Shown piece after piece: positions 8,553-17,678 of a DNA stretch of 64,000 nt (the stretch's first letter is position 1; the number at the start of each line of letters is the position of its first letter). A program made the translations under genes and the position numbers. The DNA is taken from NCBI GenBank assembly GCA_021846395.1, contig JAJZXB010000002.1:62001-126000 (forward strand). Reading direction: 5' to 3'. This stretch comes from Thermoplasmata archaeon. GTDB taxonomy: Archaea > Thermoplasmatota > Thermoplasmata > Thermoplasmatales > Thermoplasmataceae. A model generated the notes under the pieces. That model worked only from the letters and a program-made list of their open reading frames with translations. It had not been told where the DNA came from and searched no databases.

Positions 8553-9110
8553 TTATAGATTATTTTTAATACGATTTTCCACAATAAATAGGTATAGTTT
8601 TTCAAGTGCTATGAATCTATGTGAAATTTTATTTTTTTCAACTGTTGTCATTTCTCCCATAGTTTTGTTCGAGTTATCCGGTATAAATATGGGATCATAG
8701 CCAAATCCAAGATTTCCTGAAATTGCACTGGATATTTTTCCATTGAGCGTGCCGGAAAACTGGTAAAAATTTTTTTTCCAGCAAAGTGTAATAACTGTTT
8801 TAAAATATGCCTTTGAGCCGGAAGCCATTTTTAAAATATTTTCATTTCCTATTGTACTCTGAACATATGATGAATACGGGCCTGGAAATCCCGCCAGATT
8901 GGTGATATATAACCCGGTATCTTCCAGAAAAAATGGTGCATTTATTTTGTTTGCAAGTTTTTTGGAGCTGTCAAGAGATATTGTGTCATTATCATCGGCC
9001 TGAATCTCCTCATATTTCCTTTGAAGCCAATTTATTTCAAGATTCTTTGAGTTAAGGTATGTAGATATTTCCTTATATTTGTGTTCATTACTGGTAACAA
9101 GTGATAACAT
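8553..9110 (-). CDS. XTP/dITP diphosphatase (HAM1/RdgB family)
   Basis: The enzyme hydrolyses non-canonical purine triphosphates (dITP, XTP) to monophosphate and pyrophosphate, cleaning the nucleotide pool. The 185 residues include the N-terminal TSNEHKYKEI substrate loop, the FFLEDTGLYI metal-binding segment, GFPGPYSSYV, and GFGYDPIFIPD with a late SHR. The neighbouring kae1-bud32, ham1 and rps6e genes run in the same direction at short spacing, a probable operon. Confidence 0.93.
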   Translation of the reverse strand: MLSLVTSNEHKYKEISTYLNSKNLEINWLQRKYEEIQADDNDTISLDSSKKLANKINAPFFLEDTGLYITNLAGFPGPYSSYVQSTIGNENILKMASGSKAYFKTVITLCWKKNFYQFSGTLNGKISSAISGNLGFGYDPIFIPDNSNKTMGEMTTVEKNKISHRFIALEKLYLFIVENRIKNNL

Positions 9111-9148
9111 AAACCATCATTTACAAGGGGATTTTAAAGTTTTTTATT

Positions 9149-10741
9149 TCATACATACCTTCTGCGTGCCTTAATTTCCCGCACTATTTCAAATATGTGT
9201 TTATGATCATCATTATACTCAGAATATTTTGATAAAAACATTCTGCTTAAATTATAATTCCCATATAAATTATTAAGTGAGTCACTCATTAAAAAAACAT
9301 CGTCTGCAATGTCCTCATCTTCACACTTTATTTTCCCCATGCTTGGATCAAGAATGTACAGCCTATCACCTATTATAAAATTATTCGGAGTTAAATCGCC
9401 GTGCGATATTCTATGTTTATGCATTTTTGCTACTGTTTTTGCTATTATGTCAAGATTATGTTCAATATTTCCATTTTTCAATATAAGCTCATTCAGAGTT
9501 ATTCCATCAATATACTCTAGTATCAATGTATTTTTATATCGATCATAGTCATAGACCAGGGGTACAGAGATGCCAAGATTGCGTAACTCATAAAGTATGA
9601 AAAACTCATTTCTTGTTCTTTCTTTTCTCAAAAATATGTCTAGATTTTTATCCCTGTAACTCTTCCTTAATCGATCTTTAATAATTACTTTTCTACCAAA
9701 GAACCTGGAAGTCCTTATACGCGACTCAGCCCCACGATTTTTAGTCAATTCATGTTTATCAGAGTTAATCCATGGAATATTTACCTCATCTATTCTGTAT
9801 TTCTGATTTACCTTTGTATCCATAATGGAGTCATGTTCACCATTTTCATACAATAACATGCCTGCCTGTGCAATCATTGCACCATTATCCATGCAGTATT
9901 TCTTATCTGTTAAATATGCCCTGTAACCTGATTCCTCTGCCATGGATAAAACCATGGATCTGAGCCTATCGTTTTTAGCAACTCCACCTGCCAGCAGAAT
10001 TTCATTTTTGTTTGTATAATACAATGCCCTTTCAAGGACTTCAATAACCATGGAAAATGAATATTCCTGAATACTGTAGGAAATATTTTCTATTTTTTCA
10101 CCCTGATTTAAAAAATTTTTAGCTGCAGTATACATTCCGGAAAATGATGTATCCATACCCTTGACCGAATATGGCAATTTTAATAATTTTTTCCCTGATA
10201 GTGCCATTTTTTCTATCTCTGGGCCTCCAGGAAATGGAATATTTGCATCTCTTGCAAATTTATCAAGCATATTTCCAAGGCCAATGTCCATTGTTTCTCC
10301 AAGAACCCGATATTTGCCATACTCATGTGCTATTATTTGAGTATTGCCACCTGAAATATATAACATTATTGGGTCCACTGCCCCGGATAATTTTCTACCA
10401 ATTTCCACATGGCCAAGTGGATGATTGACACCAATAATTGGAATTTTGTATCTCAGGGAAAAGGCACGGGAAGCGGTTGCGGCAATACGGAGGCAGGGGC
10501 CTAAACCAGGGCCCTTTGAGAATGATACCAGATCAATATCTTCGGGAGTTAAACCAGATTCTTTGAATGCATTATGCATTACCTCCAATACGTGATCAGC
10601 ATGATGTATGGCTGCTTCACGTGGATGTATTCCACCATTTAAAGGAATGTATGTGGAAGATGAGTTTGAAATAATCTTATTTTCATCAACTATGCCTGCA
10701 CTTATCGTGTGTGCTGTACCTTCTATACCCAAAACTATCAT
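9149..10741 (-). CDS. kae1-bud32: Kae1-Bud32 fusion, KEOPS N6-threonylcarbamoyl transferase
   Basis: This fusion joins the two central KEOPS subunits, which make t6A37 in ANN-decoding tRNAs. The N-terminal ASKHA domain (to about 325) has the metal-binding HPLGH (about 107-111), YISGGNTQ and a late DNGAM motif. The C-terminal part is a small RIO-like kinase/ATPase with [16 protein letters not shown] (about 447-454) and DPSMGK in place of DFG. The same fusion occurs in Thermoplasma and Methanocaldococcus. A TTG exists three codons upstream, but the ATG at 10741 gives the standard MIVLGIEGT start. Confidence 0.96.
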   Translation of the reverse strand: MIVLGIEGTAHTISAGIVDENKIISNSSSTYIPLNGGIHPREAAIHHADHVLEVMHNAFKESGLTPEDIDLVSFSKGPGLGPCLRIAATASRAFSLRYKIPIIGVNHPLGHVEIGRKLSGAVDPIMLYISGGNTQIIAHEYGKYRVLGETMDIGLGNMLDKFARDANIPFPGGPEIEKMALSGKKLLKLPYSVKGMDTSFSGMYTAAKNFLNQGEKIENISYSIQEYSFSMVIEVLERALYYTNKNEILLAGGVAKNDRLRSMVLSMAEESGYRAYLTDKKYCMDNGAMIAQAGMLLYENGEHDSIMDTKVNQKYRIDEVNIPWINSDKHELTKNRGAESRIRTSRFFGRKVIIKDRLRKSYRDKNLDIFLRKERTRNEFFILYELRNLGISVPLVYDYDRYKNTLILEYIDGITLNELILKNGNIEHNLDIIAKTVAKMHKHRISHGDLTPNNFIIGDRLYILDPSMGKIKCEDEDIADDVFLMSDSLNNLYGNYNLSRMFLSKYSEYNDDHKHIFEIVREIKARRRYV

Positions 10742-10807
10742 TAGAACCAAATAACATTAAAATATTTTAATTTGAAATAAATATAAAATAATAAATAAAA
10801 ATTAAAT

Positions 10808-11080
10808 TTAGTCTTTGTATTTTATTTTTGAAGATGCACGGAATACAAATTTATCCTTTGCGGGGACTTTTATTTCAGCCCTGGTTTGTGGATTTCTGGC
10901 TGTTCTTGCACTCTGTTTCTTTCTCTCAAAAATTCCAAATCCTGCAAGGTTAATTTTGGAACCCTTGTTAACTTCAGCGACTGTTTCATCAAGGAATTCT
11001 GTAATGATCTCTGCTGCCTTTTTTTGTGTCGTTCCAGTCTTCTTCGCTATGGTTTTAGACAATTCACTTATTCCTACCAT
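10808..11080 (-). CDS. HU-family DNA-binding protein (HTa-like chromatin protein)
   Basis: A 90-residue HU fold: helix pair SELSKTIAKKTGTTQKKAAEII, the KINLAGFGIFERKKQSARTARNPQ beta arm with the conserved GFG and ARNPQT, and the closing strand KVPAKDKFVFRASSKIK. Thermoplasmatales lack histones and use this protein (HTa), acquired from bacteria, as the main nucleoid protein. It is a single gene divergent from spermidine synthase, with its own promoter in 11081-11242. Its presence supports the taxonomic call. Confidence 0.95.
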   Translation of the reverse strand: MVGISELSKTIAKKTGTTQKKAAEIITEFLDETVAEVNKGSKINLAGFGIFERKKQSARTARNPQTRAEIKVPAKDKFVFRASSKIKYKD

Positions 11081-11242
11081 TTTATCACCAATACCTTATA
11101 CATACGAAAGTATTAAAATCTTTCGATTACAATTTTATTACAATATTGAAAAAACTAAATTATGGAATATTTCATTAATAAAATAAAAAAATTCAAATAA
11201 AATCCAGACAATTATTATATATTTTATAAATATAACCTTGTT

Positions 11243-12061
11243 ATGAAATTAATTGAGAACTGGTTTTCAGAGAGATATTCGGACAATTTGCAGCTTTCCT
11301 TCAGGATAAGGGATCAGCTACTATCAATAAAAACAGACTACCAGAGAATAGATTTGTTTGATACGTATGATTTTGGGAAATTATTATCAATAGATGGTAC
11401 AGTGCAGCTAACAGAAAAGGACGAATATATTTATCATGAAATGATCACCATGGTTCCATATTATTTTAATAAAAAACCCGAATCAGCACTTATAATAGGT
11501 GGTGGAGATGGGGGCGCTGCCAAAAGGCTTATTGATCTTAATTTTAGGAATATTATAAATGTCGAAATAGATGAAAATGTCGTTGAAGTTTCAAAAAAAT
11601 ATTTCCCCGAGTTGTCTGAGTCATTTAAAAATAAAAACGTTAATTTGATAATAGGAGATGGTATAAAATATATAAACCAAACCGATAAAAAATTCGACAG
11701 AATATTGATTGATTCAACAGATCCAGTTGGCTCAGCAGAGGGGTTGTTTTCCCCAGATTTTTACAGAGATATAAAAAATCACCTGACGGACGATGGAATA
11801 GTTGTAACACAATCAGGATCTCCATATTATCAGCCGGAAGCTTTAAAAATGGCTGTTGAGGGGCTATCTTCTGTTTTTAAATATGTAAAAACATATATTG
11901 CATTTATACCAACATATCCCAGTGGATTCTGGTCATTTACAATGGCATCTATAAATGGCTTTAATGCCAGAGAGGATGAGTATATAAAAGGTAGATATTT
12001 TAATGGCAATATCCTTAAAGGATGCTTTGATTTGCCTGAATTTGTTAAAAATGTAGTGTAA
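11243..12061 (+). CDS. speE: Spermidine synthase (polyamine aminopropyltransferase)
   Basis: The enzyme transfers the aminopropyl group of decarboxylated S-adenosylmethionine to a diamine. The 272 residues show the N-terminal beta domain ([21 protein letters not shown]), the nucleotide loop IIGGGDGG (about 84-91), VEIDENVV, and the catalytic DSTDPVG (157-163). A TATA-like run (about 11212-11224) lies 25-30 bases before the ATG, indicating a leaderless message. It is convergent with the next membrane-protein gene without a gap. Confidence 0.94.
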   Translation: MKLIENWFSERYSDNLQLSFRIRDQLLSIKTDYQRIDLFDTYDFGKLLSIDGTVQLTEKDEYIYHEMITMVPYYFNKKPESALIIGGGDGGAAKRLIDLNFRNIINVEIDENVVEVSKKYFPELSESFKNKNVNLIIGDGIKYINQTDKKFDRILIDSTDPVGSAEGLFSPDFYRDIKNHLTDDGIVVTQSGSPYYQPEALKMAVEGLSSVFKYVKTYIAFIPTYPSGFWSFTMASINGFNAREDEYIKGRYFNGNILKGCFDLPEFVKNVV

Positions 12062-12427
12062 TTATTTTTTTATACCACGTTGCAATTTTGCATCCTCCAA
12101 TTTTTTTTCATATTTGTCCCCCATCTTTTTTGCTATTTTTTCCAGAAGTAATAAATTTTTTAAAAAGGTTTTTTTACTTTTAGTCTTGAGTATATTATTG
12201 AATCTAGAAATATCGTTAAGGGTTGATGTTAACATATAGATAGAGTAAATAAATACTATTGATGAGGCAAGAAATATCCAGTATTGCCAGTTTCCTTCCT
12301 TATTCAGGTTAAAGTAAGATATAAGTATGCTATTTTGAGTTATAAGATCATTGAACATGATAACAAAAAAGAAGGCGGAAACAATGCCTACGATAGCATA
12401 TAAAATATAAAGTTTGTCTTTTATCAT
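12062..12427 (-). CDS. Hypothetical membrane protein, 121 aa
   Basis: Not recognised. Two membrane helices lie at about residues 7-27 and 49-67, followed by a lysine-rich cytosolic tail of about 45 residues predicted to form a helix. It may be a small accessory or signalling membrane protein. It lies 38 bases after the 96-aa gene on the same strand and may be transcribed with it. Confidence 0.65.
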   Translation of the reverse strand: MIKDKLYILYAIVGIVSAFFFVIMFNDLITQNSILISYFNLNKEGNWQYWIFLASSIVFIYSIYMLTSTLNDISRFNNILKTKSKKTFLKNLLLLEKIAKKMGDKYEKKLEDAKLQRGIKK

Positions 12428-12465
12428 AAAAAAGTGATATCTAATGCATTTTTAAATGTTGGCAT

Positions 12466-12756
12466 TCATTTTGACATTAACTTTTTTCTTTCCTTGGCAT
12501 TATATCCAGTTAATTTTTCAACAAGATCATTATATTTTTTCAATGTTTCCTGTGGATTTTTGTAATCTGTATCTGTTTCGGTGGAAACAAACAATTTTTT
12601 GCCATCAGTCCAAATTTCAATTCTGTTAAGTCCGGGAAAACTTGAAACTATACGATCGTTTTCTCTGTTTATTTCCTTCGCAAAATCCTTTAATATACTC
12701 TCTATATAATCATTTTCCATTTTTATGCCCTTTTTAACGGGATATGCTCTCACCAT
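12466..12756 (-). CDS. Hypothetical protein, 96 aa
   Basis: Not recognised. It is a soluble alpha/beta protein with an amphipathic N-terminal helix, a beta hairpin (NRIEIWTDGKKLFVST) and a charged C-terminal helix (KYNDLVEKLTGYNAKERKKLM). The ATG at 12756 has a GGTGA Shine-Dalgarno-like site eight bases upstream, which favours it over the internal Met13. It starts 13 bases after the endonuclease IV-like gene, so the two probably share a message. Confidence 0.7.
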   Translation of the reverse strand: MVRAYPVKKGIKMENDYIESILKDFAKEINRENDRIVSSFPGLNRIEIWTDGKKLFVSTETDTDYKNPQETLKKYNDLVEKLTGYNAKERKKLMSK

Positions 12757-12769
12757 ATTTTCACCTTTT

Positions 12770-13783
12770 TTACGCTTTTTTAGCTAGTTTTTTCTGATAT
12801 TTTTTGGCCATTGCACGCCAGTATATTAATTCCATATACTGAGCATCGTGTTCCAGGAGTGGCGACATGGAAATTATTGTAATATCTTTTTCCATATTTA
12901 CTAGAACCTCTGCAAGCGTTTCAAATTTTAAATCACCATGTTTAATTGCCGTAATTTTTGTTTCATTGCCGTTTTCATAATCTACACCGGCAAATTCAGT
13001 ATATAGATCGCCTTTTGCATATTTTGTAAATGCTGAAATTACATTTTCAAAATCCTTTGTTTCAATTAAAGAACCATTGTTTAATGAATGTATATGTGAG
13101 AAATTCAATATTGGTTCTACATCCGGTATATTCTCTGCCAGCGTGAATAAGTCCTTTTGTGTTCCAAATATATCTGTTTTCCCGGAGGTTTCCACACCAA
13201 TATATGGGTATCCCTTTTCATGCGGAAATTCCTTAGCCAGTTCGGAATAAATTTCCATTGCTTTTTTTGCGCTTGTGTTTTTCCTTTTACAGTAAAATCC
13301 GGTATGTGTTATGATTCGTTTTGCGCCCATAGCTTTTCCGATAATTAAAGACCATTTAAGATGGTTATATGATTTTTCAGCCATTTCACCGCCGTTTAGT
13401 AAATCCATATAATATGGGGCATGCATGGATATATCAACATCAAGCTCCCTAGCTATTTGCTTCCCTTCATTTAAATCATCATAATTCTGGGCCATATTCC
13501 AGAATAATTCCTGTATTATATCATCCTCTTCTATTTCTGAATCAGTACCTATGCTTTTATAATTTCCTGAATCATCTGGCCTTAAAACATCAACAATTAT
13601 CGAATCTTCAATGTCTCGAGGATACATGCCAGCATATTCTATGGCAGGGTTTTCGCTTACATTAACCCTCAGTAACTGTACCTCAAGAGAATTTAAACCA
13701 AGATTTGCTGTATCTTCAATTGAATCTGTATAGGTTCTATCCTTACTAGTTAAGGGTATGCCTGCAACACCAAATTTAATCAT
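12770..13783 (-). CDS. Xylose isomerase-like TIM barrel protein, endonuclease IV-related
   Basis: A 337-residue TIM barrel of the AP-endonuclease family 2 superfamily. Visible metal-ligand candidates follow the barrel pattern: HAPYYMDLL (His in strand 3), IITHTGFY, GVETSGKTDIFG (Glu in strand 5), NFSHIHSL (His pair) and a late EFAGVDYENG. Archaeal endonuclease IV homologues of this type could cleave abasic sites, but the long insertion at residues 55-95 and the altered N-terminus leave room for a sugar-isomerase-like role. It heads a short three-gene run with the two hypothetical genes downstream. Confidence 0.75.
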   Translation of the reverse strand: MIKFGVAGIPLTSKDRTYTDSIEDTANLGLNSLEVQLLRVNVSENPAIEYAGMYPRDIEDSIIVDVLRPDDSGNYKSIGTDSEIEEDDIIQELFWNMAQNYDDLNEGKQIARELDVDISMHAPYYMDLLNGGEMAEKSYNHLKWSLIIGKAMGAKRIITHTGFYCKRKNTSAKKAMEIYSELAKEFPHEKGYPYIGVETSGKTDIFGTQKDLFTLAENIPDVEPILNFSHIHSLNNGSLIETKDFENVISAFTKYAKGDLYTEFAGVDYENGNETKITAIKHGDLKFETLAEVLVNMEKDITIISMSPLLEHDAQYMELIYWRAMAKKYQKKLAKKA

Positions 13784-13899
13784 TCTTATAATAATAGATA
13801 AACATTATTTTAATTTTTGTAATTAACCAGATTGCTATTTATCTTTATGGCCATATTCATCAAACCTTGCTAATGACCATTATAGCATAACAGAAATAG
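13784..13899 (+). other. Intergenic stretch before the decayed toxin locus
   Basis: No gene is seen here. It contains the promoter of the TIM-barrel gene on the minus strand and leads into broken coding sequence from 13900 onward. Confidence 0.4.
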
Positions 13900-14491
13900 A
13901 ATGATGAAACTATAACAATACCTGATGACGTTAAACCAAGCCTTAATTTCCTAAAAAAAATAGATGCACTTTTCCTTGAGATGGCTGCAACAATAGATTC
14001 TATTCATTCAGCAAATAAAAATATCGATGATAAAAAACTTATGGGGTTTGTCTCAACTGTGAAGTCAAGAAGACTGGCGTAGGTACCTGACAAGGATAAT
14101 TATTTGAGAAATATTCTTAATATTCTTAGGAAACGCAAGATTTTATAATTCCTGTTGTTAATTATGCCAGACAAAAATTCTATTAAAACAATAGATGCTA
14201 ATATTTTAACAGGCTATATTCTTCAAAATGAGTCAAGTGAAAGAGATCATAGAAATAAAATTTTAAGTATATCTAATCATGCCAATAAAGGAAATGATGA
14301 GATTAGAATTTTTATATACGTTAGGTGAAGTTTTCAAAAGACTCCTTAATGAGCGTGATTGTCCATCTATTGATTTTGGTGGAAATGATATTCAGAAAAA
14401 CCTTATAAAAGTTCAGGACTATATAAAAAGTGGTTTTATTGTAATTATTAATGCCATTGTAATTTCCGAAAAATTTTTAATTGCCCTGTAA
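13900..14491 (+). pseudogene. Decayed PIN-domain (VapC-like) toxin and possible antitoxin fragment
   Basis: A 60-codon open stretch without start (13900-14082, TITIPDDVKPSLNF) could be the rest of an antitoxin. From ATG 14164 the frame reads KTIDANILTGYIL, the N-terminal strand and Asp of a PIN domain, then stops at 14328. The continuation is in the next frame from 14279: YTLGEVFKRLLNE carries the conserved PIN Glu. One single-base frameshift near the T-run at about 14309-14313 would explain the break. PIN toxins cut RNA. This copy looks inactive. Confidence 0.5.
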
Positions 14492-14624
14492 TTTTCATCA
14501 TTTTTTAAGATTTTTTTGTTCGTTTTAATTCAAAATCAATATTTGTTTTATAAATTTCATCTATATTTTTTAATTTAAAAATATTTTATAAATGCTTGTG
14601 GTGGGTTTTGAACGTTTACTAGAG

Positions 14625-14697
14625 AGCCATTGGAGGGTTTCGATCCCCCGACCTGCTGATTACAAATCAGCTGCTCTGCCAACTGAGCTACAATGGC
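14625..14697 (-). tRNA. tRNA-Thr (TGT)
   Basis: A 73-base cloverleaf on the minus strand. The acceptor arms GCCATTG/CAATGGC occupy 14691-14697 and 14626-14632, with the discriminator at 14625. The D arm is GCTC/GAGC and the anticodon stem GCTGA/TCAGC surrounds loop TTTGTAA (anticodon TGT). The T arm has loop ATCGAAA and one G-T pair. No intron. A decayed IS605-type element begins about 50 bases upstream of its 5' end. Confidence 0.97.
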
Positions 14698-14749
14698 TTT
14701 GATACCATATTAAAGAATATTATATAAAATTTATACATTTACAAATAAA

Positions 14750-15064
14750 GTGAACTACCTAATGATAAAGCCGTGAAGCTTCCTATATCAACCACAAAGC
14801 TTGCCTTCACTCCCGGATATTGTTCAGTTATTCCATCATGGAGGTATGGGCTTTAATGTCCATAGGCGTATATTCCCTGTATTCCACAGGTACATTATAT
14901 TCTAAAATATTTATGGAATACCCTGTGGTTGTATTATTTATAGGGCCTATTAGGCTGTATTATTTCCATGTTACAGAAAAAGTGTACAGTATAATGATTA
15001 TAAACTTTCGAACTTCATCTACATCGCAAGTTCAGTGGCTTTCGTGCTTTAAACCATTTGTAAA
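14750..15064 (-). mobile_element. Internally deleted IS605-type element (MITE-like)
   Basis: On the minus strand the order is: left-end hairpin (15064-15011), a gap where tnpB should be, a TnpB C-terminal fragment (SINILEYNVPVEYREYTPMD, about 14935-14825) and a right end with gtgaactacc (14750-14759). The fragment aligns with SINILEYNAPVKRKEYILMD of the relic at 6603, and the hairpin is 50/53 identical to the one at 30178. Both ends kept with the inside deleted is the structure of a non-autonomous derivative of an IS200/IS605 element. No intact gene is present in 14698-15082. Confidence 0.75.
15012..15064 (-). repeat. IS605-type left-end repeat, copy 1
   Basis: This 53-base block differs from copy 2 (30178-30230) at three positions, all C/T. 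It folds into a hairpin in which CTAC pairs with GTGG around a 12-base loop (ATCGCAAGTTCA). One of the changes keeps pairing as G-T, consistent with selection on structure or recent common descent. Confidence 0.8.
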
Positions 15065-15082
15065 AAAAATTAAAATTTATTT

Positions 15083-15745
15083 TTAATCTTTATGATTGTA
15101 TGCTTCTATAACATATTGAGCAAACTGATCATCCGGATATGCGCCAACAAATGTCACATCGTCGTTTATAACAATGTGCGGAACTGCTGAAACTCCGGCA
15201 TCGGAAGCTTCCTTATCAAATTCAAGAGATTCAATCATTTCTCCCTTAATGTTTTTGTTTAACAGTGCAAATTTATGTGCTGTGCCAACTGCCCTTGGGC
15301 AATACTGGCAAGTTGGTGTTACGTATACCTTAATTGTTATTGGTTTGTCAACCTTTGCCAGAAGTTCCACAGCTGTCTTTGAAACATCTGCATCTCCAAT
15401 GGATACATTTTCCAGGTCTTCTATTAATGAGCCAAACTCATATCCAGATGGAATTCCATAGTATACTATCCTACCATCCTGCTCACCTGCAGGTGCCACA
15501 ACTGTTGCTGGATATTTCTCTATCCCGTATTTTTCAACCATGTCTTTATCGTTTTCAAATATATATTTGGTTAAATTTATTTTGTCACTCAAAGCTGAAA
15601 CTTCATCAACAAGCTGCAGGGTTTCTTTGCAGTATTTGCATTCATTGTCATTTGATGTGAAAACAACCAGATCCACAGAGTTCTTTATCTTTTTCGAAAA
15701 TTCGTCAACTAAATACTTTTTATCTTCATCTCTTATCAATACCAT
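15083..15745 (-). CDS. pdo: Protein disulfide oxidoreductase (double thioredoxin fold)
   Basis: A 220-residue glutaredoxin-like protein made of two thioredoxin folds, each with an active-site CxxC: C36-K-Y-C39 and C146-Q-Y-C149. The cis-Pro motifs KYPATVV and SAVPHIVI are present in both halves. Archaeal PDOs form and isomerise disulfides in the cytosol and can be reduced by a thioredoxin reductase. No signal peptide is present. It is a single gene divergent from alaX. Confidence 0.93.
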   Translation of the reverse strand: MVLIRDEDKKYLVDEFSKKIKNSVDLVVFTSNDNECKYCKETLQLVDEVSALSDKINLTKYIFENDKDMVEKYGIEKYPATVVAPAGEQDGRIVYYGIPSGYEFGSLIEDLENVSIGDADVSKTAVELLAKVDKPITIKVYVTPTCQYCPRAVGTAHKFALLNKNIKGEMIESLEFDKEASDAGVSAVPHIVINDDVTFVGAYPDDQFAQYVIEAYNHKD

Positions 15746-15852
15746 AGTTATCTTTTTAGTATTTTAAACATATATTTAAATATTTCTGCACATAAATGTA
15801 TATTGTTTAAGCATTCAATTATATTAATATAATATACAGTTATTATAATTTA

Positions 15853-16572
15853 ATGAGTGAAAGGCTTTATTTTAATGATATGTATGGTAGAAAATTTAAT
15901 GGTAGAATAGAATCTAAGGATGGGAATAAAATATTTCTTGATAAGACTCTGTTTTATCCATCCAGTGGCGGCCAGCCAAATGATACTGGAATTATAAAGA
16001 GCAAAGACCGGCTGTATAATGTTATAGATGTATACAAGGAAGGCGAGGATATCGTACACGTTCTTGACAATGCTGATGGCCTTGAAATAAATGATCTGAT
16101 ACATGGTGAAATAAACTGGGATAGGCGGTACATACATATGAGATATCATACTGCAGTTCATATAATAGATGGTGTCGTAGACAATGATTATAACGGTCAG
16201 GGTCTTTTAACAGGAGGCCAGATCTATAATGATAGGGCCAGAGTTGATTTCAGTTTTGATGCGATAGATAAAGAACTTATAGGCAAAATAATAGAAAGCG
16301 CCAATAAAATCGTGGAACGTGGCCTGAATGTTTTTCAACGTGAGATAACAGGTGATGAGGCTTTAAAAATACCTGGACTTGCAAGAACCGAACCGGGAAG
16401 AGAATTAATTCGAAAACTTGATCAAGTTAGAATTATAGAGATTGACAATTTCGATTTTCAGGCCGATGGGGGCACTCATGTGGCAAATACACGCGAGGTT
16501 GGCAAAATAGTCATGCAAAAAATTGAAAATAAGGGAAAGGGTCACAAAAGATTGACCTTTACCATAGATTGA
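15853..16572 (+). CDS. alaX: Alanyl-tRNA editing protein AlaX (AlaX-M type)
   Basis: A free-standing editing domain that hydrolyses Ser (or Gly) mischarged on tRNA-Ala. The 239 residues contain an N-terminal beta domain (FYPSSGGQPNDTG), the zinc motif HTAVH at about 98-102 and ADGGTHVANTREVG near residue 204. In AlaRS the last motif is C-x-G-T-H; here the Cys position is Asp, while the His is kept. It starts leaderless or nearly so, and its 3' end overlaps the convergent aminotransferase gene by 14 bases. Confidence 0.92.
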   Translation: MSERLYFNDMYGRKFNGRIESKDGNKIFLDKTLFYPSSGGQPNDTGIIKSKDRLYNVIDVYKEGEDIVHVLDNADGLEINDLIHGEINWDRRYIHMRYHTAVHIIDGVVDNDYNGQGLLTGGQIYNDRARVDFSFDAIDKELIGKIIESANKIVERGLNVFQREITGDEALKIPGLARTEPGRELIRKLDQVRIIEIDNFDFQADGGTHVANTREVGKIVMQKIENKGKGHKRLTFTID

Positions 16573-17677
16573 TGTCGTTACGGATAAAATCTGGCAACTC
16601 AGTATCTTTTGGTATCTCATTTTCATCAATAATTGTTTTATTGCCTGTGGCCTTAAAATATGAATTGAGGAATTTTTGTATATATGTTTTATTTATTATT
16701 CCCATGGTACCAATTCTTATTGTATTTCCAGAAATTTTTCCCATTCCTTTCGAAACAATAATATTTTCCTGAACAAGCTTATTTATCAAACTGCTGTTAT
16801 CCTCATTATAAAAACATACCACTGTATCTGAATAGGTTTTTGCGTCACCAAAGATGTCAACATTGTTTTCAATAAGTTTTTTTCTAATAAAGTCTGCAGA
16901 TTTCTGAATCCGGTTAATTCTATTTTCCATTCCCTCTCTTTTCAGAATTTTTAGTGCAACGTTTAATGAGTTGAAAATTCCTGTGGCAGGTGTATATGCT
17001 GTTTCATTTTTATCAAGAAATTTTAATGACGTTTTTAAGTCGAGATAAAATGGGACATCGTTGATTTCAGTTTCCATTAAATAATTATATGCGTCTTTCG
17101 AAAGAAATATTATGGCTATTCCCGGTACTGAGGCAAGGTTTTTCTGACTGCCTGTGGCCATTGCATATATGCCATCCATGGTGAAATTGTAACCTGCAAA
17201 CCCTGAGACGTCATCCACCAGAAGTTTGGCTCCTTTATATTTAACTATCTGTGAGATTTCCTTAATATTGCACAGTACAGTTCCATTTGATGTTTCGTTA
17301 TGCACCAGAAATAGATAGTCAAACTCCCTTTCCTTTATATCATTTAAAATTACATCCGGATCTGGTTTTTCATAGTTAATAAATTCAACATTTTCAGTTT
17401 TTCTTTTTATTGATTTAATTAAGCGTTCTCCAAAATCTCCAAAACTTATTGATAAAACCTTTTTATTGTTATCGATTAATGAAAATACCATTGATTCAAC
17501 GGCCAGAGTTCCGGATCCGGTAACCATTACTGATGCATATGCGCCAGATATATCATTCAACATTTCCTTATTTTCAGCCATTATTTCCTTGAATTTCCCA
17601 GATCTGTGGTTGTCCAGATATATGGAAGCGTTCAATACAGAATTAGGTACTTCAACAGGGCCAGGAATTAGAAGCAT
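16559..17677 (-). CDS. Class V aminotransferase (serine-pyruvate/phosphoserine type)
   Basis: A 372-residue PLP enzyme of the alanine-glyoxylate/serine-pyruvate aminotransferase group. It begins MLLIPGPVEVP, has GSGTLAVES for phosphate binding, DDVSGFAG with the PLP-ring Asp (about 155), and GSQKNLASVPG, where K179 should form the Schiff base. It lies one base after serA on the same strand. Many archaea lack a classical SerC, and this enzyme paired with SerA probably supplies phosphoserine or interconverts serine and hydroxypyruvate. Exact substrate is inference. Confidence 0.88.
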   Translation of the reverse strand: MLLIPGPVEVPNSVLNASIYLDNHRSGKFKEIMAENKEMLNDISGAYASVMVTGSGTLAVESMVFSLIDNNKKVLSISFGDFGERLIKSIKRKTENVEFINYEKPDPDVILNDIKEREFDYLFLVHNETSNGTVLCNIKEISQIVKYKGAKLLVDDVSGFAGYNFTMDGIYAMATGSQKNLASVPGIAIIFLSKDAYNYLMETEINDVPFYLDLKTSLKFLDKNETAYTPATGIFNSLNVALKILKREGMENRINRIQKSADFIRKKLIENNVDIFGDAKTYSDTVVCFYNEDNSSLINKLVQENIIVSKGMGKISGNTIRIGTMGIINKTYIQKFLNSYFKATGNKTIIDENEIPKDTELPDFIRNDINLW

Positions 17678-17678
17678 T

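Noticed and set aside
10815-11186. A 123-codon plus-strand frame
   Set aside because: Antisense to the HU-family gene, which is certain.
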